This document shows, piece by piece, positions 53,419 through 63,269 of a stretch of DNA of 64,000 nt. A model generated the notes under the pieces. It was given only the letters and a program-made list of their open reading frames with translations. It had not been told where the DNA came from and did not search any database. The position numbers were made by a program, and so were the translations under genes. The stretch is from Idiomarina aquatica (GTDB lineage Bacteria; Pseudomonadota; Gammaproteobacteria; Enterobacterales; Alteromonadaceae). How positions within the stretch are numbered: the stretch's first letter is position 1; each line of letters begins with the position of its first letter. The stretch spans positions 1 through 64,000 of the forward strand of contig NZ_SNXI01000010.1 in the NCBI RefSeq assembly GCF_004362895.1, written 5' to 3'.

Positions 53419-54096
53419 TTAGTTATAAGCGGGCATTAAAAATACTTCCCTTACGCAATTACGAGGATGCGCGTTTAAAGCATACAGTACTGCATCTGCA
53501 ACGTCATCGGGATCTAACTTATCAGGCTTAGGTTCATCAAAGAACGGTGTATTAACCATGCCCGGCGCGATGGTTGTGCAGCGGCCATTCCATTCTTTCA
53601 TTTCTTCGGCAAGATTTTGGGCAAAGCCGTGCACAAACCATTTGGTCGCGCCATAAACTGACCCTTTTAGAGTAATGCGCCCGGCTGCTGAGCCTGTCAT
53701 TAAAAAGTGTCCGGTTGATTCACGCAAATGGGGTAAGGTCAGTTTGGCGGTGTAGAGCAAGCCATTGATGTTTACGTCAATCATTGACTTCCATTCGTCC
53801 GGGTCACCGCCTTCTGTACCAGCAGTATTGACGCCGGTACCCGCATTGGCAAACACAGCATCTAGCTTACCGAAGTGAGCAACGCCCTTATCGACAACCT
53901 GCTTGAGTTGCTCGTAGTCGCCTGCATCTGCTGCAACGCCAAAGGCATTATCAGCCCCCAGTTCACCCACTAGCTCTTCAAGTAACTCTTTACGCCGTGC
54001 GGTCAATATGACTTTTATTCCTTCACTTACAGCTTTTTTAGCTGTTGCTTTACCAATGCCACTCGATGCACCGGTAATTAACAATACTTTGGACAT
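53419..54096 (-). CDS. Short-chain dehydrogenase/reductase
   Basis: This 225-residue classical SDR has the NADP(H) loop TGASSGIGKAT, an arginine after it (TARRKE) that favours NADPH, FANAGTG, catalytic serine in LMTGSAAG and YGATK with Tyr/Lys. The substrate is not evident. It is 35 bases upstream of the flippase-like gene on the same strand and may belong to that operon. Confidence 0.9.
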   Translation of the reverse strand: MSKVLLITGASSGIGKATAKKAVSEGIKVILTARRKELLEELVGELGADNAFGVAADAGDYEQLKQVVDKGVAHFGKLDAVFANAGTGVNTAGTEGGDPDEWKSMIDVNINGLLYTAKLTLPHLRESTGHFLMTGSAAGRITLKGSVYGATKWFVHGFAQNLAEEMKEWNGRCTTIAPGMVNTPFFDEPKPDKLDPDDVADAVLYALNAHPRNCVREVFLMPAYN

Positions 54097-54129
54097 AAAT
54101 CCTCCACTTACTTTTTAACGTGATATGGA

Positions 54130-54143
54130 ATACTGATCAGTAT
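54130..54143. promoter_or_regulatory. Perfect 14-base palindrome between two divergent SDR genes
   Basis: ATACTGATCAGTAT is an exact palindrome located 34 bases upstream of the minus-strand SDR and 85 bases upstream of the plus-strand SDR. Its form is that of a TetR- or MarR-type operator. No regulator gene lies next to it. Confidence 0.5.
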
Positions 54144-54227
54144 GACATCTCGATCAATGAAAGGCAGTAATCTAAATCACAGTCTGTCCGTAGTAATAAC
54201 CACATATTTGACGTTATGGAGTACACA

Positions 54228-54965
54228 ATGTCTGAAGTTAACGGGAAAGTAGTCATTATTACCGGTGCAAGTAGTGGGTTAGGCGAGGCGGCAGCAAAAA
54301 TGCTGGCAGCTAAGGGAGCCAAGCTGGTACTCGGCGCTCGCCGTGAAGAACGGCTAAAGCAATTAGCCGATGAAATTACCCAGGCTGGCGGCGAAGCCAT
54401 CTATCAAACGGTCGATGTAACGCATCGTGACCAGGTTGAAGCACTGGCAAAAGCCGCGAAAGATAAGTTTGGACGCATTGACGTGTTAGTTAACAACGCC
54501 GGCCTTATGCCGCTAGCCCCGCTTGATGAGTTAAAAATCGATGAATGGGATCAGATGATTGACGTCAACATCAAGGGTGTTATGTATGGTGTTGGTGCTG
54601 TACTGCCGACGATGCGCGAGCAGCATGCCGGACACATTATCAATTTATCGTCAGTGGCCGGTCACGTGGTATTCCCAGGTGCAGCAGTTTACTGTGCGAC
54701 CAAATATGCGGTTAAAGCGATCAGCGAAGGGATTCGTCAGGAATCTAACGGCGAGATTCGCTCAACCAATATTTCGCCGGGAGCGGTCGCTACAGAATTA
54801 ACCGACCATATTAGTCATAAAGACTCAAAAGAAATGGCAGACGATTTGTATAACGATGCGATTGACTCAGATGCTATTGCACGCGCCATCACCTTTGCTA
54901 TTGAGCAACCTGGCGAGGTTGACGTGAATGAGATGATCATTCGCCCAACCAAACAAGAACTGTAA
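54228..54965 (+). CDS. Short-chain dehydrogenase/reductase
   Basis: The 245-residue classical SDR shows VIITGASSGLGEAAA, GARREERL, VNNAGLMPLAPLDELKIDEWDQMIDVNIKG (in part), NLSSVAGHV and YCATKYAVKA. It resembles the YdfG-like or clavaldehyde-dehydrogenase-like group that acts on small hydroxy acids. The ATG at 54228 has GGAG 5 bases upstream; an ATG at 54216 is in frame. It is divergent from the other SDR, with which it shares only about family-level similarity. Confidence 0.9.
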   Translation: MSEVNGKVVIITGASSGLGEAAAKMLAAKGAKLVLGARREERLKQLADEITQAGGEAIYQTVDVTHRDQVEALAKAAKDKFGRIDVLVNNAGLMPLAPLDELKIDEWDQMIDVNIKGVMYGVGAVLPTMREQHAGHIINLSSVAGHVVFPGAAVYCATKYAVKAISEGIRQESNGEIRSTNISPGAVATELTDHISHKDSKEMADDLYNDAIDSDAIARAITFAIEQPGEVDVNEMIIRPTKQEL

Positions 54966-54972
54966 TAAAACG

Positions 54973-54996
54973 GCCCGCCGTCAGGCGGGCTAATTT
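54973..54996 (+). terminator. Rho-independent terminator after the SDR gene
   Basis: GCCCGCC at 54973-54979 and GGCGGGC at 54984-54990 form a 7-base GC stem with a GTCA loop, followed by TAATTT. It lies 8 bases after the SDR stop codon. Confidence 0.75.
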
Positions 54997-55076
54997 ACCC
55001 GCAGACTGCGATTTCCTTTGTAATTTTGCCCAATAACGCGTAGATTACGCGCCTAATTTTTGTTCGGGTATAAATA

Positions 55077-56663
55077 GTGATCGCTGCTTCTAATGTCACC
55101 ATGCAATTTGGTGCAAAACCTCTCTTCGAAAATATCTCTGTTAAATTTGGTAACGGCAACCGTTACGGCCTTATCGGCGCAAATGGTTGTGGTAAATCCA
55201 CGTTTATGAAAATTCTAAGTGGCGACCTTGAGCCATCGGCGGGCAATGTGTCGATTGACCCGGATATGCGCGTCCGCAAGTTGCGTCAGGATCAGTTTGC
55301 CTATGAGCAGTTTAGCGTTATCGATACGGTGATCATGGGCCATGAAGAGCTATGGAAGGTTAAAGCTGAGCGTGACCGTATTTATAGCTTACCGGAAATG
55401 AGCGAAGAGGATGGCATGCGGGTCGCCGACCTGGAAGTCGAATTTGCCGAGTTTGACGGTTACACCGCAGAATCACGTGCCGGCGATGTGCTCCTTGGTG
55501 TGGGTATCCCGCTGGAGTCACATTTTGGCCCCATGAGCGAAATCGCTCCCGGGTTAAAACTGCGTGTATTGCTGGCCCAGGTACTATTTGCGGAGCCGGA
55601 TATCATGCTGCTGGATGAACCGACCAACAACCTCGATATCAATACTATCCGCTGGCTGGAAGATACGCTTAACGAACGCGAAGCGACCATGATCATTATT
55701 TCGCATGACCGGCACTTCTTAAACAGCGTTTGTACCAATATGGCCGATATTGATTATGGCGAACTGCGCGTGTATCCGGGTAATTATGATCAGTATATGT
55801 TTGCCGCAACCCAGGCGCGTGAACAGCTATTAAATGATAACGCCAAGAAGAAAGAAAAAATCGCTGAATTGCAGCAATTTGTCAGCCGCTTCTCTGCCAA
55901 TGCGTCAAAAGCCAAGCAGGCAACGTCACGCGCTAAGCAAATAGAAAAAATAGAATTGGCCGAAGTTAAAACATCGAGTCGAGTCAGTCCGTACATTCGT
56001 TTCGAGCAAGAGAAAAAACTGTATCGCTTAGCGTTGGAGATGGATGGATTAAATAAGTCCTTTGACGACAATCATGTGCTGAAAGGTTTAAGCGGTATTA
56101 TCGAGGTCGGCGAAAAAGTCGCTATTTTAGGTGCTAACGGTATTGGAAAAACCACGCTATTGAAGTGCCTAATGGAACAGTACGATATCGATAGCGGCCT
56201 GATTAAGTGGTCTGAGAACGTCAATATTGGCTACTACGCCCAGGATCACGCAGATTGGTTTAAAGACAAAATAACCGTTTTTGAATGGATGAGTCAGTGG
56301 AAAAAACCCTACCATGATGACCAGGCGATACGTGGCGTACTGGGTCGCATGTTGTTTTCGCAGGATGACATTAATAAACCCGTTACGATTTTATCCGGTG
56401 GCGAAAAGGGTCGCATGATATTCGGTAAGTTGATTCTCCAGCGCCCTAACGTGCTGATTATGGATGAGCCCACTAACCACTTAGATATGGAGTCTATCGA
56501 AGCATTAAATCTGGCTTTGGAACAATACGACGGCACGCTGTTATTTGTCAGTCATGACCGCGAGTTTGTGTCGTCACTGGCGTCACGAATTATCGAATTA
56601 ACCGACCAGGGAATGCGTAACTTTTCGGGAAGTTACGATGACTATCTTAAACAATTGATGTGA
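55077..56663 (+). CDS. ybiT: ABC-F ATPase YbiT
   Basis: The 528-residue ABC-F protein follows E. coli YbiT closely: [21 protein letters not shown], first Walker [10 protein letters not shown], first signature with [16 protein letters not shown], second Walker [10 protein letters not shown], second signature LSGGEKGRM and two [17 protein letters not shown] Walker B motifs. The linker [20 protein letters not shown] is family-typical. Its first signature is degenerate, as in YbiT. ABC-F proteins act on the ribosome. The start codon is GTG. Confidence 0.95.
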   Translation: MIAASNVTMQFGAKPLFENISVKFGNGNRYGLIGANGCGKSTFMKILSGDLEPSAGNVSIDPDMRVRKLRQDQFAYEQFSVIDTVIMGHEELWKVKAERDRIYSLPEMSEEDGMRVADLEVEFAEFDGYTAESRAGDVLLGVGIPLESHFGPMSEIAPGLKLRVLLAQVLFAEPDIMLLDEPTNNLDINTIRWLEDTLNEREATMIIISHDRHFLNSVCTNMADIDYGELRVYPGNYDQYMFAATQAREQLLNDNAKKKEKIAELQQFVSRFSANASKAKQATSRAKQIEKIELAEVKTSSRVSPYIRFEQEKKLYRLALEMDGLNKSFDDNHVLKGLSGIIEVGEKVAILGANGIGKTTLLKCLMEQYDIDSGLIKWSENVNIGYYAQDHADWFKDKITVFEWMSQWKKPYHDDQAIRGVLGRMLFSQDDINKPVTILSGGEKGRMIFGKLILQRPNVLIMDEPTNHLDMESIEALNLALEQYDGTLLFVSHDREFVSSLASRIIELTDQGMRNFSGSYDDYLKQLM

Positions 56664-56676
56664 GCCAAGTGCAATT

Positions 56677-57552
56677 CTAGCCAACAGCACTATGCCAAAA
56701 CGCCGCTATCACGGGGTCTTGTAGTCGCTTTTTTAGACAACATAGACTGACGTGATACGGCTCAATGTCCCGGGGCCGCAGAAATACCTCGATTTGCTCG
56801 CGAATCGAACTTTGCTCCACCACAACTTCAGGCACCAATCCAACAGCCAGCCCTAAACCGACCATAGCAACAATGGCTTCGTGCCCTGCCACTTCGGCAT
56901 AAACGCGCGGTTGCTGACGGTGCGCCTCAAACCATGTAAATAATCGCTCACGCGATAGCCCCATCTGTGCCACCACTATTGGCATGTCGTTCCAGTCAAT
57001 CTTCCCGGCCAGGGTTTTTTCCCGCACTGCGCATGTCGTTTTCGGCCTAATCATCACTAGCGGCGAGGTGTATAACTGATGCATAAGCACACCATCCGGT
57101 ACCTGCTCAGGGCGTGTGGCAATGGCAATATCCGTCTGCTGCCGTAACACGTGTTCAAGAGCCAGCGCAGGATCTCCGGTATCAACGCTTAACGCAACGT
57201 GGGGATAATTTGGTCGAAAGCCTTCGATAAACTGACGCATAAAAGTCTGCGCTGCTGTTACCGAGCAAAACAATCGTAGCTTGCCTTTTAGTTCGCCGTC
57301 ATCTGCTAATTGCATTTGCAGCTGCTGCCATTCCGCGAGAATGGATTGACAGCTCTGCAAAGCTTGTTGGCCCTGTTGGGTCAATGTTACGGAGCGGTTA
57401 TTACGGACGAACAAACGAGTACCCAGGGCATTTTCTAAGCGCTGAATGTGCCGTGATAAAGCAGATGGGCTGACATGCTGTTCCTCACTGGTGCGGCCAA
57501 AATGCAATGTCCCGGCCAGTGAAATGAATAACTCCAGAGAACGTAAATCCAT
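56677..57552 (-). CDS. ilvY: LysR-type activator of ilvC
   Basis: The 291-residue regulator opens MDLRSLELFISLAGTLHFGR and has a winged helix-turn-helix (HVSPSALSRHIQRLENALG), closely like IlvY, then an effector domain. IlvY activates ilvC when acetolactate or acetohydroxybutyrate builds up. It is divergent from ilvC, the standard layout. I start at 57552; the frame is open to 57609 but that would run through the operators. Confidence 0.93.
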   Translation of the reverse strand: MDLRSLELFISLAGTLHFGRTSEEQHVSPSALSRHIQRLENALGTRLFVRNNRSVTLTQQGQQALQSCQSILAEWQQLQMQLADDGELKGKLRLFCSVTAAQTFMRQFIEGFRPNYPHVALSVDTGDPALALEHVLRQQTDIAIATRPEQVPDGVLMHQLYTSPLVMIRPKTTCAVREKTLAGKIDWNDMPIVVAQMGLSRERLFTWFEAHRQQPRVYAEVAGHEAIVAMVGLGLAVGLVPEVVVEQSSIREQIEVFLRPRDIEPYHVSLCCLKKRLQDPVIAAFWHSAVG

Positions 57553-57565
57553 GACCTTCCTTATT

Positions 57566-57640
57566 GTTGCGAGTTGTTGCGACTGTTTGTTGCGGGAATC
57601 GCAATACAATAATGCAAATAATTCATTATACGCAACAATT
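57566..57640. promoter_or_regulatory. Candidate IlvY operators in the ilvY/ilvC gap
   Basis: TTGCG occurs at 57567, 57577 and 57590; the last copy forms a 15-base dyad TTGCG-GGAAT-CGCAA (57590-57604), the T-N11-A form LysR proteins bind. A further CGCAA lies at 57631-57635. The arrangement resembles the tandem operators between ilvY and ilvC in enterobacteria. Confidence 0.5.
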
Positions 57641-57679
57641 GCTTTGCCGTAAGGTAATCTTAAATTTAAGGAGAAACCT

Positions 57680-59167
57680 ATGGCTGAGAATTACTTTAAT
57701 CAACTTCCCTTTCGGCGCCAATTAGCGCAATTGCAACAGTGTCGATTTATGCAGGCTAACGAGTTTGAAGCAGGTTGCCAGGAACTTGTTGGTAAGAAGG
57801 TTGTAATTGTCGGCTGCGGTGCCCAGGGACTTAACCAAGGGCTTAATATGCGTGACTCAGGCCTTGATGTCAGCTACGCACTGCGACCTGCTGCGATCGA
57901 CGAAAAACGGCCCTCATGGCAATCCGCGTCACGAGAAAAGTTTTCTGTAGGTAGCTATGAAGAGCTTATTCCAAGCGCTGATCTGGTCATTAACTTAACC
58001 CCGGATAAGCAGCACAGCGCGGTCGTTGAAGCGGTGATGCCATTGATGAAAAAAGGCGCAACGCTGGGTTACTCGCATGGCTTTAATATCGTCGAAGTAG
58101 GACAAAAGATACGTGACGATATCACCGTCATTATGGTGGCGCCTAAGTGTCCCGGCACCGAAGTTCGCGAGGAATATCTGCGCGGCTTTGGTGTGCCGAC
58201 ATTAATCGCAGTCCACCCTGAGAATGACCCAACCGGCCACGGTCTTGCCTGGGCCAAGGCGTGGGCAGCAGCCACCGGTGGTCACAGAGCGGGCGTACTG
58301 GAAAGCTCGTTTGTGGCAGAGGTCAAATCGGACCTCATGGGCGAACAAACTATCCTGTGCGGTATGTTACAGGTGGGCTCGCTGCTGTGTTTTGAACATA
58401 TGGTCAGTAACGGCATTGAAGCCGCTGAAGCAGCGCACTTAGTCCAGTATGGGTGGGAAGAAATTACCGAAGCGCTAAAATTTGGCGGTATCACCCTGAT
58501 GATGAGCAACCTCGACAGTGCTTCAAGGGTTCGGGCATACCAGCTTGCAGAGCAGGCAAAAGAGGCGCTAACCCCGTTATTTAATAAACATCAAGATGAC
58601 ATTTTAAGTGGTGCGTTTTCTAAGCAGATGATGCAAGACTGGCAGAATAATGACCATGACTTGCTGAGCTGGCGAGAAAACACGCGACAAAGTGCATTCG
58701 AGCAAGCTCCTGATTCTGATCAGCAACGCAACTGTAACGATTTCTTCGCGCGCGGAGTGGTGATGGTGGCACTGGTTAAAGCCGGTGTAGAACTCGCATT
58801 CGAAACCATGGTGAATGCCGGTATTCGTTCTGAATCAGCCTACTATGAGTCGTTACACGAGTTACCCTTGATCGCTAACACGATAGCCAGAAAACGGCTC
58901 TATGAAATGAATGTTGTTATCTCTGATACCGCTGAATATGGAAATTATTTGTTTGCTAACGCCGCTTATCCGATTCTGCAAAAAGAGCTTTTTGCTCATA
59001 TCAGTAGCAGTGATATCGGGTTGGGACTAACTGCTGAATCGGCAACGTTTGACTACCCAGTCTTAAATACAATCAACGAAGCGATTTATCAGCACCCTAT
59101 CGAGCAAATCGGCCGAAAACTTCGACGTTATATGAAGGATATGCAACCAAAACAAAAAAAGCGTTGA
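57680..59167 (+). CDS. ilvC: Ketol-acid reductoisomerase (class II, long form)
   Basis: The 495-residue enzyme has the nucleotide loop [21 protein letters not shown] near residue 37, [18 protein letters not shown], and the duplicated helical C-terminal domain with [18 protein letters not shown] and the second unit [14 protein letters not shown]. The length is that of the E. coli type class II form, not the 330-residue class I. It converts acetolactate to dihydroxyisovalerate using NADPH. AAGGAG precedes the start. Confidence 0.97.
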   Translation: MAENYFNQLPFRRQLAQLQQCRFMQANEFEAGCQELVGKKVVIVGCGAQGLNQGLNMRDSGLDVSYALRPAAIDEKRPSWQSASREKFSVGSYEELIPSADLVINLTPDKQHSAVVEAVMPLMKKGATLGYSHGFNIVEVGQKIRDDITVIMVAPKCPGTEVREEYLRGFGVPTLIAVHPENDPTGHGLAWAKAWAAATGGHRAGVLESSFVAEVKSDLMGEQTILCGMLQVGSLLCFEHMVSNGIEAAEAAHLVQYGWEEITEALKFGGITLMMSNLDSASRVRAYQLAEQAKEALTPLFNKHQDDILSGAFSKQMMQDWQNNDHDLLSWRENTRQSAFEQAPDSDQQRNCNDFFARGVVMVALVKAGVELAFETMVNAGIRSESAYYESLHELPLIANTIARKRLYEMNVVISDTAEYGNYLFANAAYPILQKELFAHISSSDIGLGLTAESATFDYPVLNTINEAIYQHPIEQIGRKLRRYMKDMQPKQKKR

Positions 59168-59194
59168 CATTAACCTCACGAATGTTAGAACAAT
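59164..59194 (+). promoter_or_regulatory. Possible ilvL promoter overlapping the ilvC stop
   Basis: A perfect TTGACA at 59164-59169 overlaps the ilvC stop codon. The best -10 candidate, AACAAT at 59189-59194, leaves a 19-base spacer. The -35 is strong and the -10 weak. Confidence 0.45.
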
Positions 59195-59246
59195 AAATAG
59201 ACACGAACAAAAACAGACCGTTTAGTTAGAGAAAGAGATTTTTACA

Positions 59247-59336
59247 ATGCGTTTAGTTGCTGTTGCAAACATTAACATTCTAGTCCTACTCGTGGTGATT
59301 ATTAATCGCTGCGCGGGCAGGTGTTGGAATTTGTAA
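59247..59336 (+). CDS. ilvL: ilvGMDA operon leader peptide
   Basis: A 29-codon frame encodes MRLVAVANIN followed by ILVLLVVIIN and a short tail ending CWNL. It holds 13 Val, Leu or Ile codons of 29, clustered in the middle. It stops 25 bases before the terminator hairpin at 59361. This is the classic control peptide of attenuation for branched-chain amino acid operons: ribosome stalling at those codons would prevent the terminator from forming. The frame was too short for automatic gene listing. Confidence 0.88.
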   Translation: MRLVAVANINILVLLVVIINRCAGRCWNL

Positions 59337-59360
59337 AGCAACAGACAAAAAGCAAAATCC

Positions 59361-59393
59361 AAAAACCCCCGCTTCAACAAGCGGGGGTTTTTT
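59361..59393 (+). terminator. Attenuator terminator of the ilvGMDA operon
   Basis: ACCCCCGCTT (59365-59374) and AAGCGGGGGT (59379-59388) form a 10-base stem with a CAAC loop, followed by TTTTTT. It lies between ilvL and ilvG and fits an intrinsic terminator used for attenuation. Confidence 0.9.
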
Positions 59394-59423
59394 CGTTTAA
59401 GGGCAAAAAAAGGCTAAAAAGTA

Positions 59424-61094
59424 ATGACAGGCGCCGAATCCATCATCGAATTTTTAGAAAGCCAGCACGTTGAGCACGTTTTTGGATATCCCGGCGGCGC
59501 TATCATGCCGATTTACGACGCGCTCTATAGATCGCCGGTGCAACATTTCTTATGCCGGCACGAGCAAGGCGCTGCGTTTGCAGCTATCGGCTATGCGAGA
59601 GCCAGCGGCAAAACCGGCGTTTGTATGGCAACCTCAGGACCAGGAGCGACCAATCTCCTAACGGCTTTAGCCGATGCCAAACTTGACTCAGTGCCCATCG
59701 TTGCTATTACCGGCCAGGTGGATCAAGCCGTGATGGGTACTGACGCATTTCAGGAAATCGATGTACTCGGACTAAGCTTAGCCGTTACCAAACACAGTAT
59801 ATTGGTTAATGAAGCCAGCGAACTTCAGGAAGCCTTGCGACAAGCTTTTCGAATTGCCAGCGAGGGACGGCCGGGGCCTGTCATCATCGACATTCCTAAA
59901 AACATCCAGCTGGGCGCTGCCAGCACGACCAAAAAGACAGCAGCTGATCACAGTCCAATGCCGCCACCTCAGCCCTCCCACACGATAAGTAATGCGGCAG
60001 CGGTTGCTTTGGCTCGTCACTTGATATCGCAGGCGAAGCGTCCGGTGGCCTATATCGGTGGTGGTGTGACCATGGCAAATGCCGTGCCGCAACTGCGGGA
60101 GTTTCTTGCAACAACCCAGTTACCTACCGTATCGACGCTAAAAGCCTTGGGCAGTGTTGCCGGCGACTATCCACATGATTTAGGCATGATTGGTATGCAT
60201 GGACGGCAATGCGCTAACCTGGCGGTTCAGGAGTGCGACTTGCTAATTAACCTTGGCGCGCGTTTTGATGACCGTGTTACCGGTAAGTTAGCTGACTTTG
60301 CGCCCCACGCTAAAGTCATTCACATCGACATTGACCCGGCCGAACTCAATAAAAGACGACGCGCGCTATGCGGTATACACGGTAACCTACGCGAGGTATT
60401 GCCATCGTTGCAGGTTACTACGCAGTGTGACGACTGGCGCCAATACTGTCAGGATTTGAACCACCAGTATCCACTGCAGTACCGCAACCCGGAAAAGGGT
60501 ATTTATGCGCCTAAATTACTTCGCCTTATCAGCGACAGTATGCCGGCCAATTCAGTCATTTGCCCGGATGTTGGTCAGCACCAAATGTGGGTTGCGCAAC
60601 ATATGCGCTTCGCTCAGCCCAACAATCACTTAAGTAGCGGTGGTTTAGGGACTATGGGGTTTAGCCTGCCCGCCGCAATTGGCGCGCAGATCGCTCGCCC
60701 TAGTGACAGCGTGTTTGCTATTAGCGGCGATGGTTCTTTTATGATGAACGTACAAGAGCTTGGCACCATAAAGCGCTTTAGCCTGCCGGTAAAAATAATC
60801 ATCATCGATAATCAACGCTTGGGAATGGTTCGACAATGGCAACAACTGTTCTTTGATGGTTGCTACAGCGAAACAGACCTTAGCGATAACCCTGAGTTTT
60901 GTACCCTGGCAAAAGCGTTTGAAATTCCATCTGCTTATATCGATCGTGCCGAGCAGGTGCCTGACGCCATTGACCAACTGCTCAGCAGTCAGGGGCCTTT
61001 CCTATTACATGTCCGCATCGATGCCGCCGAAAATGTTTGGCCACTCGTACCGCCGGGCGCTGCCAACCACCAAATGCTGACGGAGAATAACTAA
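59424..61094 (+). CDS. ilvG: Acetolactate synthase II large subunit
   Basis: The 556-residue thiamine-diphosphate enzyme shows [14 protein letters not shown], the catalytic-glutamate segment [33 protein letters not shown], and the cofactor domain [18 protein letters not shown] followed by [19 protein letters not shown]. It makes acetolactate and acetohydroxybutyrate. The frame is intact. It begins 31 bases after the attenuator and its last base is the first of ilvM (TAATG). Confidence 0.96.
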   Translation: MTGAESIIEFLESQHVEHVFGYPGGAIMPIYDALYRSPVQHFLCRHEQGAAFAAIGYARASGKTGVCMATSGPGATNLLTALADAKLDSVPIVAITGQVDQAVMGTDAFQEIDVLGLSLAVTKHSILVNEASELQEALRQAFRIASEGRPGPVIIDIPKNIQLGAASTTKKTAADHSPMPPPQPSHTISNAAAVALARHLISQAKRPVAYIGGGVTMANAVPQLREFLATTQLPTVSTLKALGSVAGDYPHDLGMIGMHGRQCANLAVQECDLLINLGARFDDRVTGKLADFAPHAKVIHIDIDPAELNKRRRALCGIHGNLREVLPSLQVTTQCDDWRQYCQDLNHQYPLQYRNPEKGIYAPKLLRLISDSMPANSVICPDVGQHQMWVAQHMRFAQPNNHLSSGGLGTMGFSLPAAIGAQIARPSDSVFAISGDGSFMMNVQELGTIKRFSLPVKIIIIDNQRLGMVRQWQQLFFDGCYSETDLSDNPEFCTLAKAFEIPSAYIDRAEQVPDAIDQLLSSQGPFLLHVRIDAAENVWPLVPPGAANHQMLTENN

Positions 61095-61372
61095 TGCATA
61101 CCATAGTTACCTTACTCGTTGATCATCACCCCATCGCTATTGAACGCATCTTACAGGTCACACGCTATCGCGGCTTTACCGTTACCGGACTTAAGCTGAG
61201 CCGCGAGGACACATGTCAACAAAACGTAACACTGGAAATTGCCAGCGACCGAAATATAGAGCTACTCATCAATCAATTAGCAAAAGTCTATCACGTGATG
61301 GAGCTAAAAGTCGGTGCCAGTTTGGATATAAACCAAGCCGAACCGGCTATGCAGCAAGCCATAGCGCATTGA
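61094..61372 (+). CDS. ilvM: Acetolactate synthase II small (regulatory) subunit
   Basis: The 92-residue protein has a single ACT domain (about residues 4-75: [24 protein letters not shown], then [16 protein letters not shown]) and the short length typical of IlvM, compared with 160 residues for IlvH/IlvN. It stabilises and regulates IlvG. It overlaps the ilvG stop by one base. Confidence 0.93.
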   Translation: MHTIVTLLVDHHPIAIERILQVTRYRGFTVTGLKLSREDTCQQNVTLEIASDRNIELLINQLAKVYHVMELKVGASLDINQAEPAMQQAIAH

Positions 61373-61406
61373 ACCCATTACAACTGAGCAGTCAACGAGG
61401 TTAGTT

Positions 61407-63269
61407 ATGCCCAAGTTACGATCATCAACGGTCACACAAGGAAGAAATCGTGCTGGAGCTCGCGCTTTATGGCGTGCAACAGGCGTAAAAGATACTGATT
61501 TTGGTAAGCCCATTGTGGCAGTGGTCAACTCGTTTAGCGAGTTTGTACCCGGTCATGTTCACTTACGCGAAGTGGGCCAACTGGTTGCTGACAGCATCAG
61601 CGCCAGTGGTGGTATCGCAAAAGAATTTAACAGTATTGCCATTGATGACGGTATCGCCATGGGTCATGACGGGATGCTTTATAGCCTGCCTTCGCGCGAT
61701 TTGATTGCTGACTCGGTCGAGTATGTTGTAAACGCCCACTGTGCCGATGCAATGGTGTGCATTTCAAACTGCGACAAGATCACCCCGGGCATGTTTATGG
61801 CCGCTATGCGGCTTAATATTCCTGTCGTTTTTGTTTCGGGTGGTCCCATGGAAGCAGGCAAAACGCAGCTTTCTGACCAAATTATCAAACTCGACTTGGT
61901 CGATGCTATGGTCGCTGGTGGCAACCCGACGGTATCCGACAGCGATAGCGAGTCGATTGAACAAAGCGCCTGTCCTACCTGCGGTTCCTGTTCGGGCATG
62001 TTTACCGCTAATTCGATGAACTGCTTACTCGAAGCGCTAGGGCTGGCATTGCCTGGAAATGGCTCGTTATTGGCCACCCATCAATTGCGTAAACAACTCT
62101 TTGTTGATGCCGGCAAAACAGTCATGGATTTATGCCAACGCTATTATCAAAATGACGATGACAGCGCGCTACCACGTCAAATTGCTAACCGCTCAGCTTT
62201 TGAGAATGCGATGATGCTGGATATCGCCATGGGCGGATCGACCAACACAATTTTGCACTTGCTGGCCGGGGCTTATGAGGGCGAAATTGACTTTTCCATG
62301 GCAGAAATCGATGCGTTGTCACGGCAAGTTCCCAACTTATGCAAAGTAGCTCCTGCAACACCGAAGTTTCACATGGAGGACGTGCATCGCGCAGGTGGCG
62401 TAGTAGCCATCCTGGGTGAGCTTGAACGCATGAACCTACTCAACCGCGATGTCGCACACGTCGCCTTCAAGTCCTTGGAGAGCTGGCTTGCAAAATGGGA
62501 TATACGCCGCACGCAAGAAGAACACGTATTAACCTTTTACCGGGCGGGTCCGGCGGGTATTCGCACCACTAAGGCCTTTTCCCAAGATTGCTATTACCCC
62601 AGTCTTGACATTGATCGCGAACACGGCTGCATTCACTCCGGCGACTATGCTTACTCGCAGGAGGGCGGGCTGGCTATTTTACACGGTAATATTGCAGTCA
62701 ACGGCTGTGTCGTAAAAACCGCAGCGGTTAACGAATCGATGTATGACTTTACTGGCCCCGCGCGGGTTTTTGACAGTCAGGATAGTGCGGTAGAAGGCAT
62801 TTTAAATGGCGATGTTCAAGCCGGTGAGGTAGTTGTAATACGCTACGAGGGACCTGCCGGCGGCCCGGGAATGCAAGAAATGCTTTATCCCACCAGCTAT
62901 TTAAAGTCGGTTGGCCTTGATAGTCAGTGTGCACTAATTACCGATGGTCGCTTTTCCGGCGGCACGTCTGGCTTGTCAATTGGTCATGTGTCGCCTGAGG
63001 CTGCAGCCGGTGGCGCCATCGGTCTGGTTGAAGATGGAGATACCATCACCATTGACATTACCCGTCGCTCAATAACATTAAACATCTCGGAAACGCTGTT
63101 AGCGACGCGCCGCCAGGTGATGAATGAACGCGGCTGTGATAGCTGGCAACCGATGCCGCGGCAACGCGCTGTCAGCACCGCTCTGCGCGCTTATGCAGCA
63201 TTTACCAGCAGTGCCGACAAAGGTGCTGTGCGTGTCTTGCCGTTAGCGCATCCTGGGCGGGAGTTATGA
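61407..63269 (+). CDS. ilvD: Dihydroxy-acid dehydratase
   Basis: The 620-residue dehydratase opens [26 protein letters not shown]. Its iron-sulfur ligands are visible in [11 protein letters not shown] and [21 protein letters not shown], and [20 protein letters not shown] is the conserved C-terminal segment. It makes 2-oxoisovalerate and 2-oxo-3-methylvalerate. It follows ilvM by 34 bases and overlaps ilvA by 4. Its cluster demand links to the suf genes in the window. Confidence 0.97.
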   Translation: MPKLRSSTVTQGRNRAGARALWRATGVKDTDFGKPIVAVVNSFSEFVPGHVHLREVGQLVADSISASGGIAKEFNSIAIDDGIAMGHDGMLYSLPSRDLIADSVEYVVNAHCADAMVCISNCDKITPGMFMAAMRLNIPVVFVSGGPMEAGKTQLSDQIIKLDLVDAMVAGGNPTVSDSDSESIEQSACPTCGSCSGMFTANSMNCLLEALGLALPGNGSLLATHQLRKQLFVDAGKTVMDLCQRYYQNDDDSALPRQIANRSAFENAMMLDIAMGGSTNTILHLLAGAYEGEIDFSMAEIDALSRQVPNLCKVAPATPKFHMEDVHRAGGVVAILGELERMNLLNRDVAHVAFKSLESWLAKWDIRRTQEEHVLTFYRAGPAGIRTTKAFSQDCYYPSLDIDREHGCIHSGDYAYSQEGGLAILHGNIAVNGCVVKTAAVNESMYDFTGPARVFDSQDSAVEGILNGDVQAGEVVVIRYEGPAGGPGMQEMLYPTSYLKSVGLDSQCALITDGRFSGGTSGLSIGHVSPEAAAGGAIGLVEDGDTITIDITRRSITLNISETLLATRRQVMNERGCDSWQPMPRQRAVSTALRAYAAFTSSADKGAVRVLPLAHPGREL

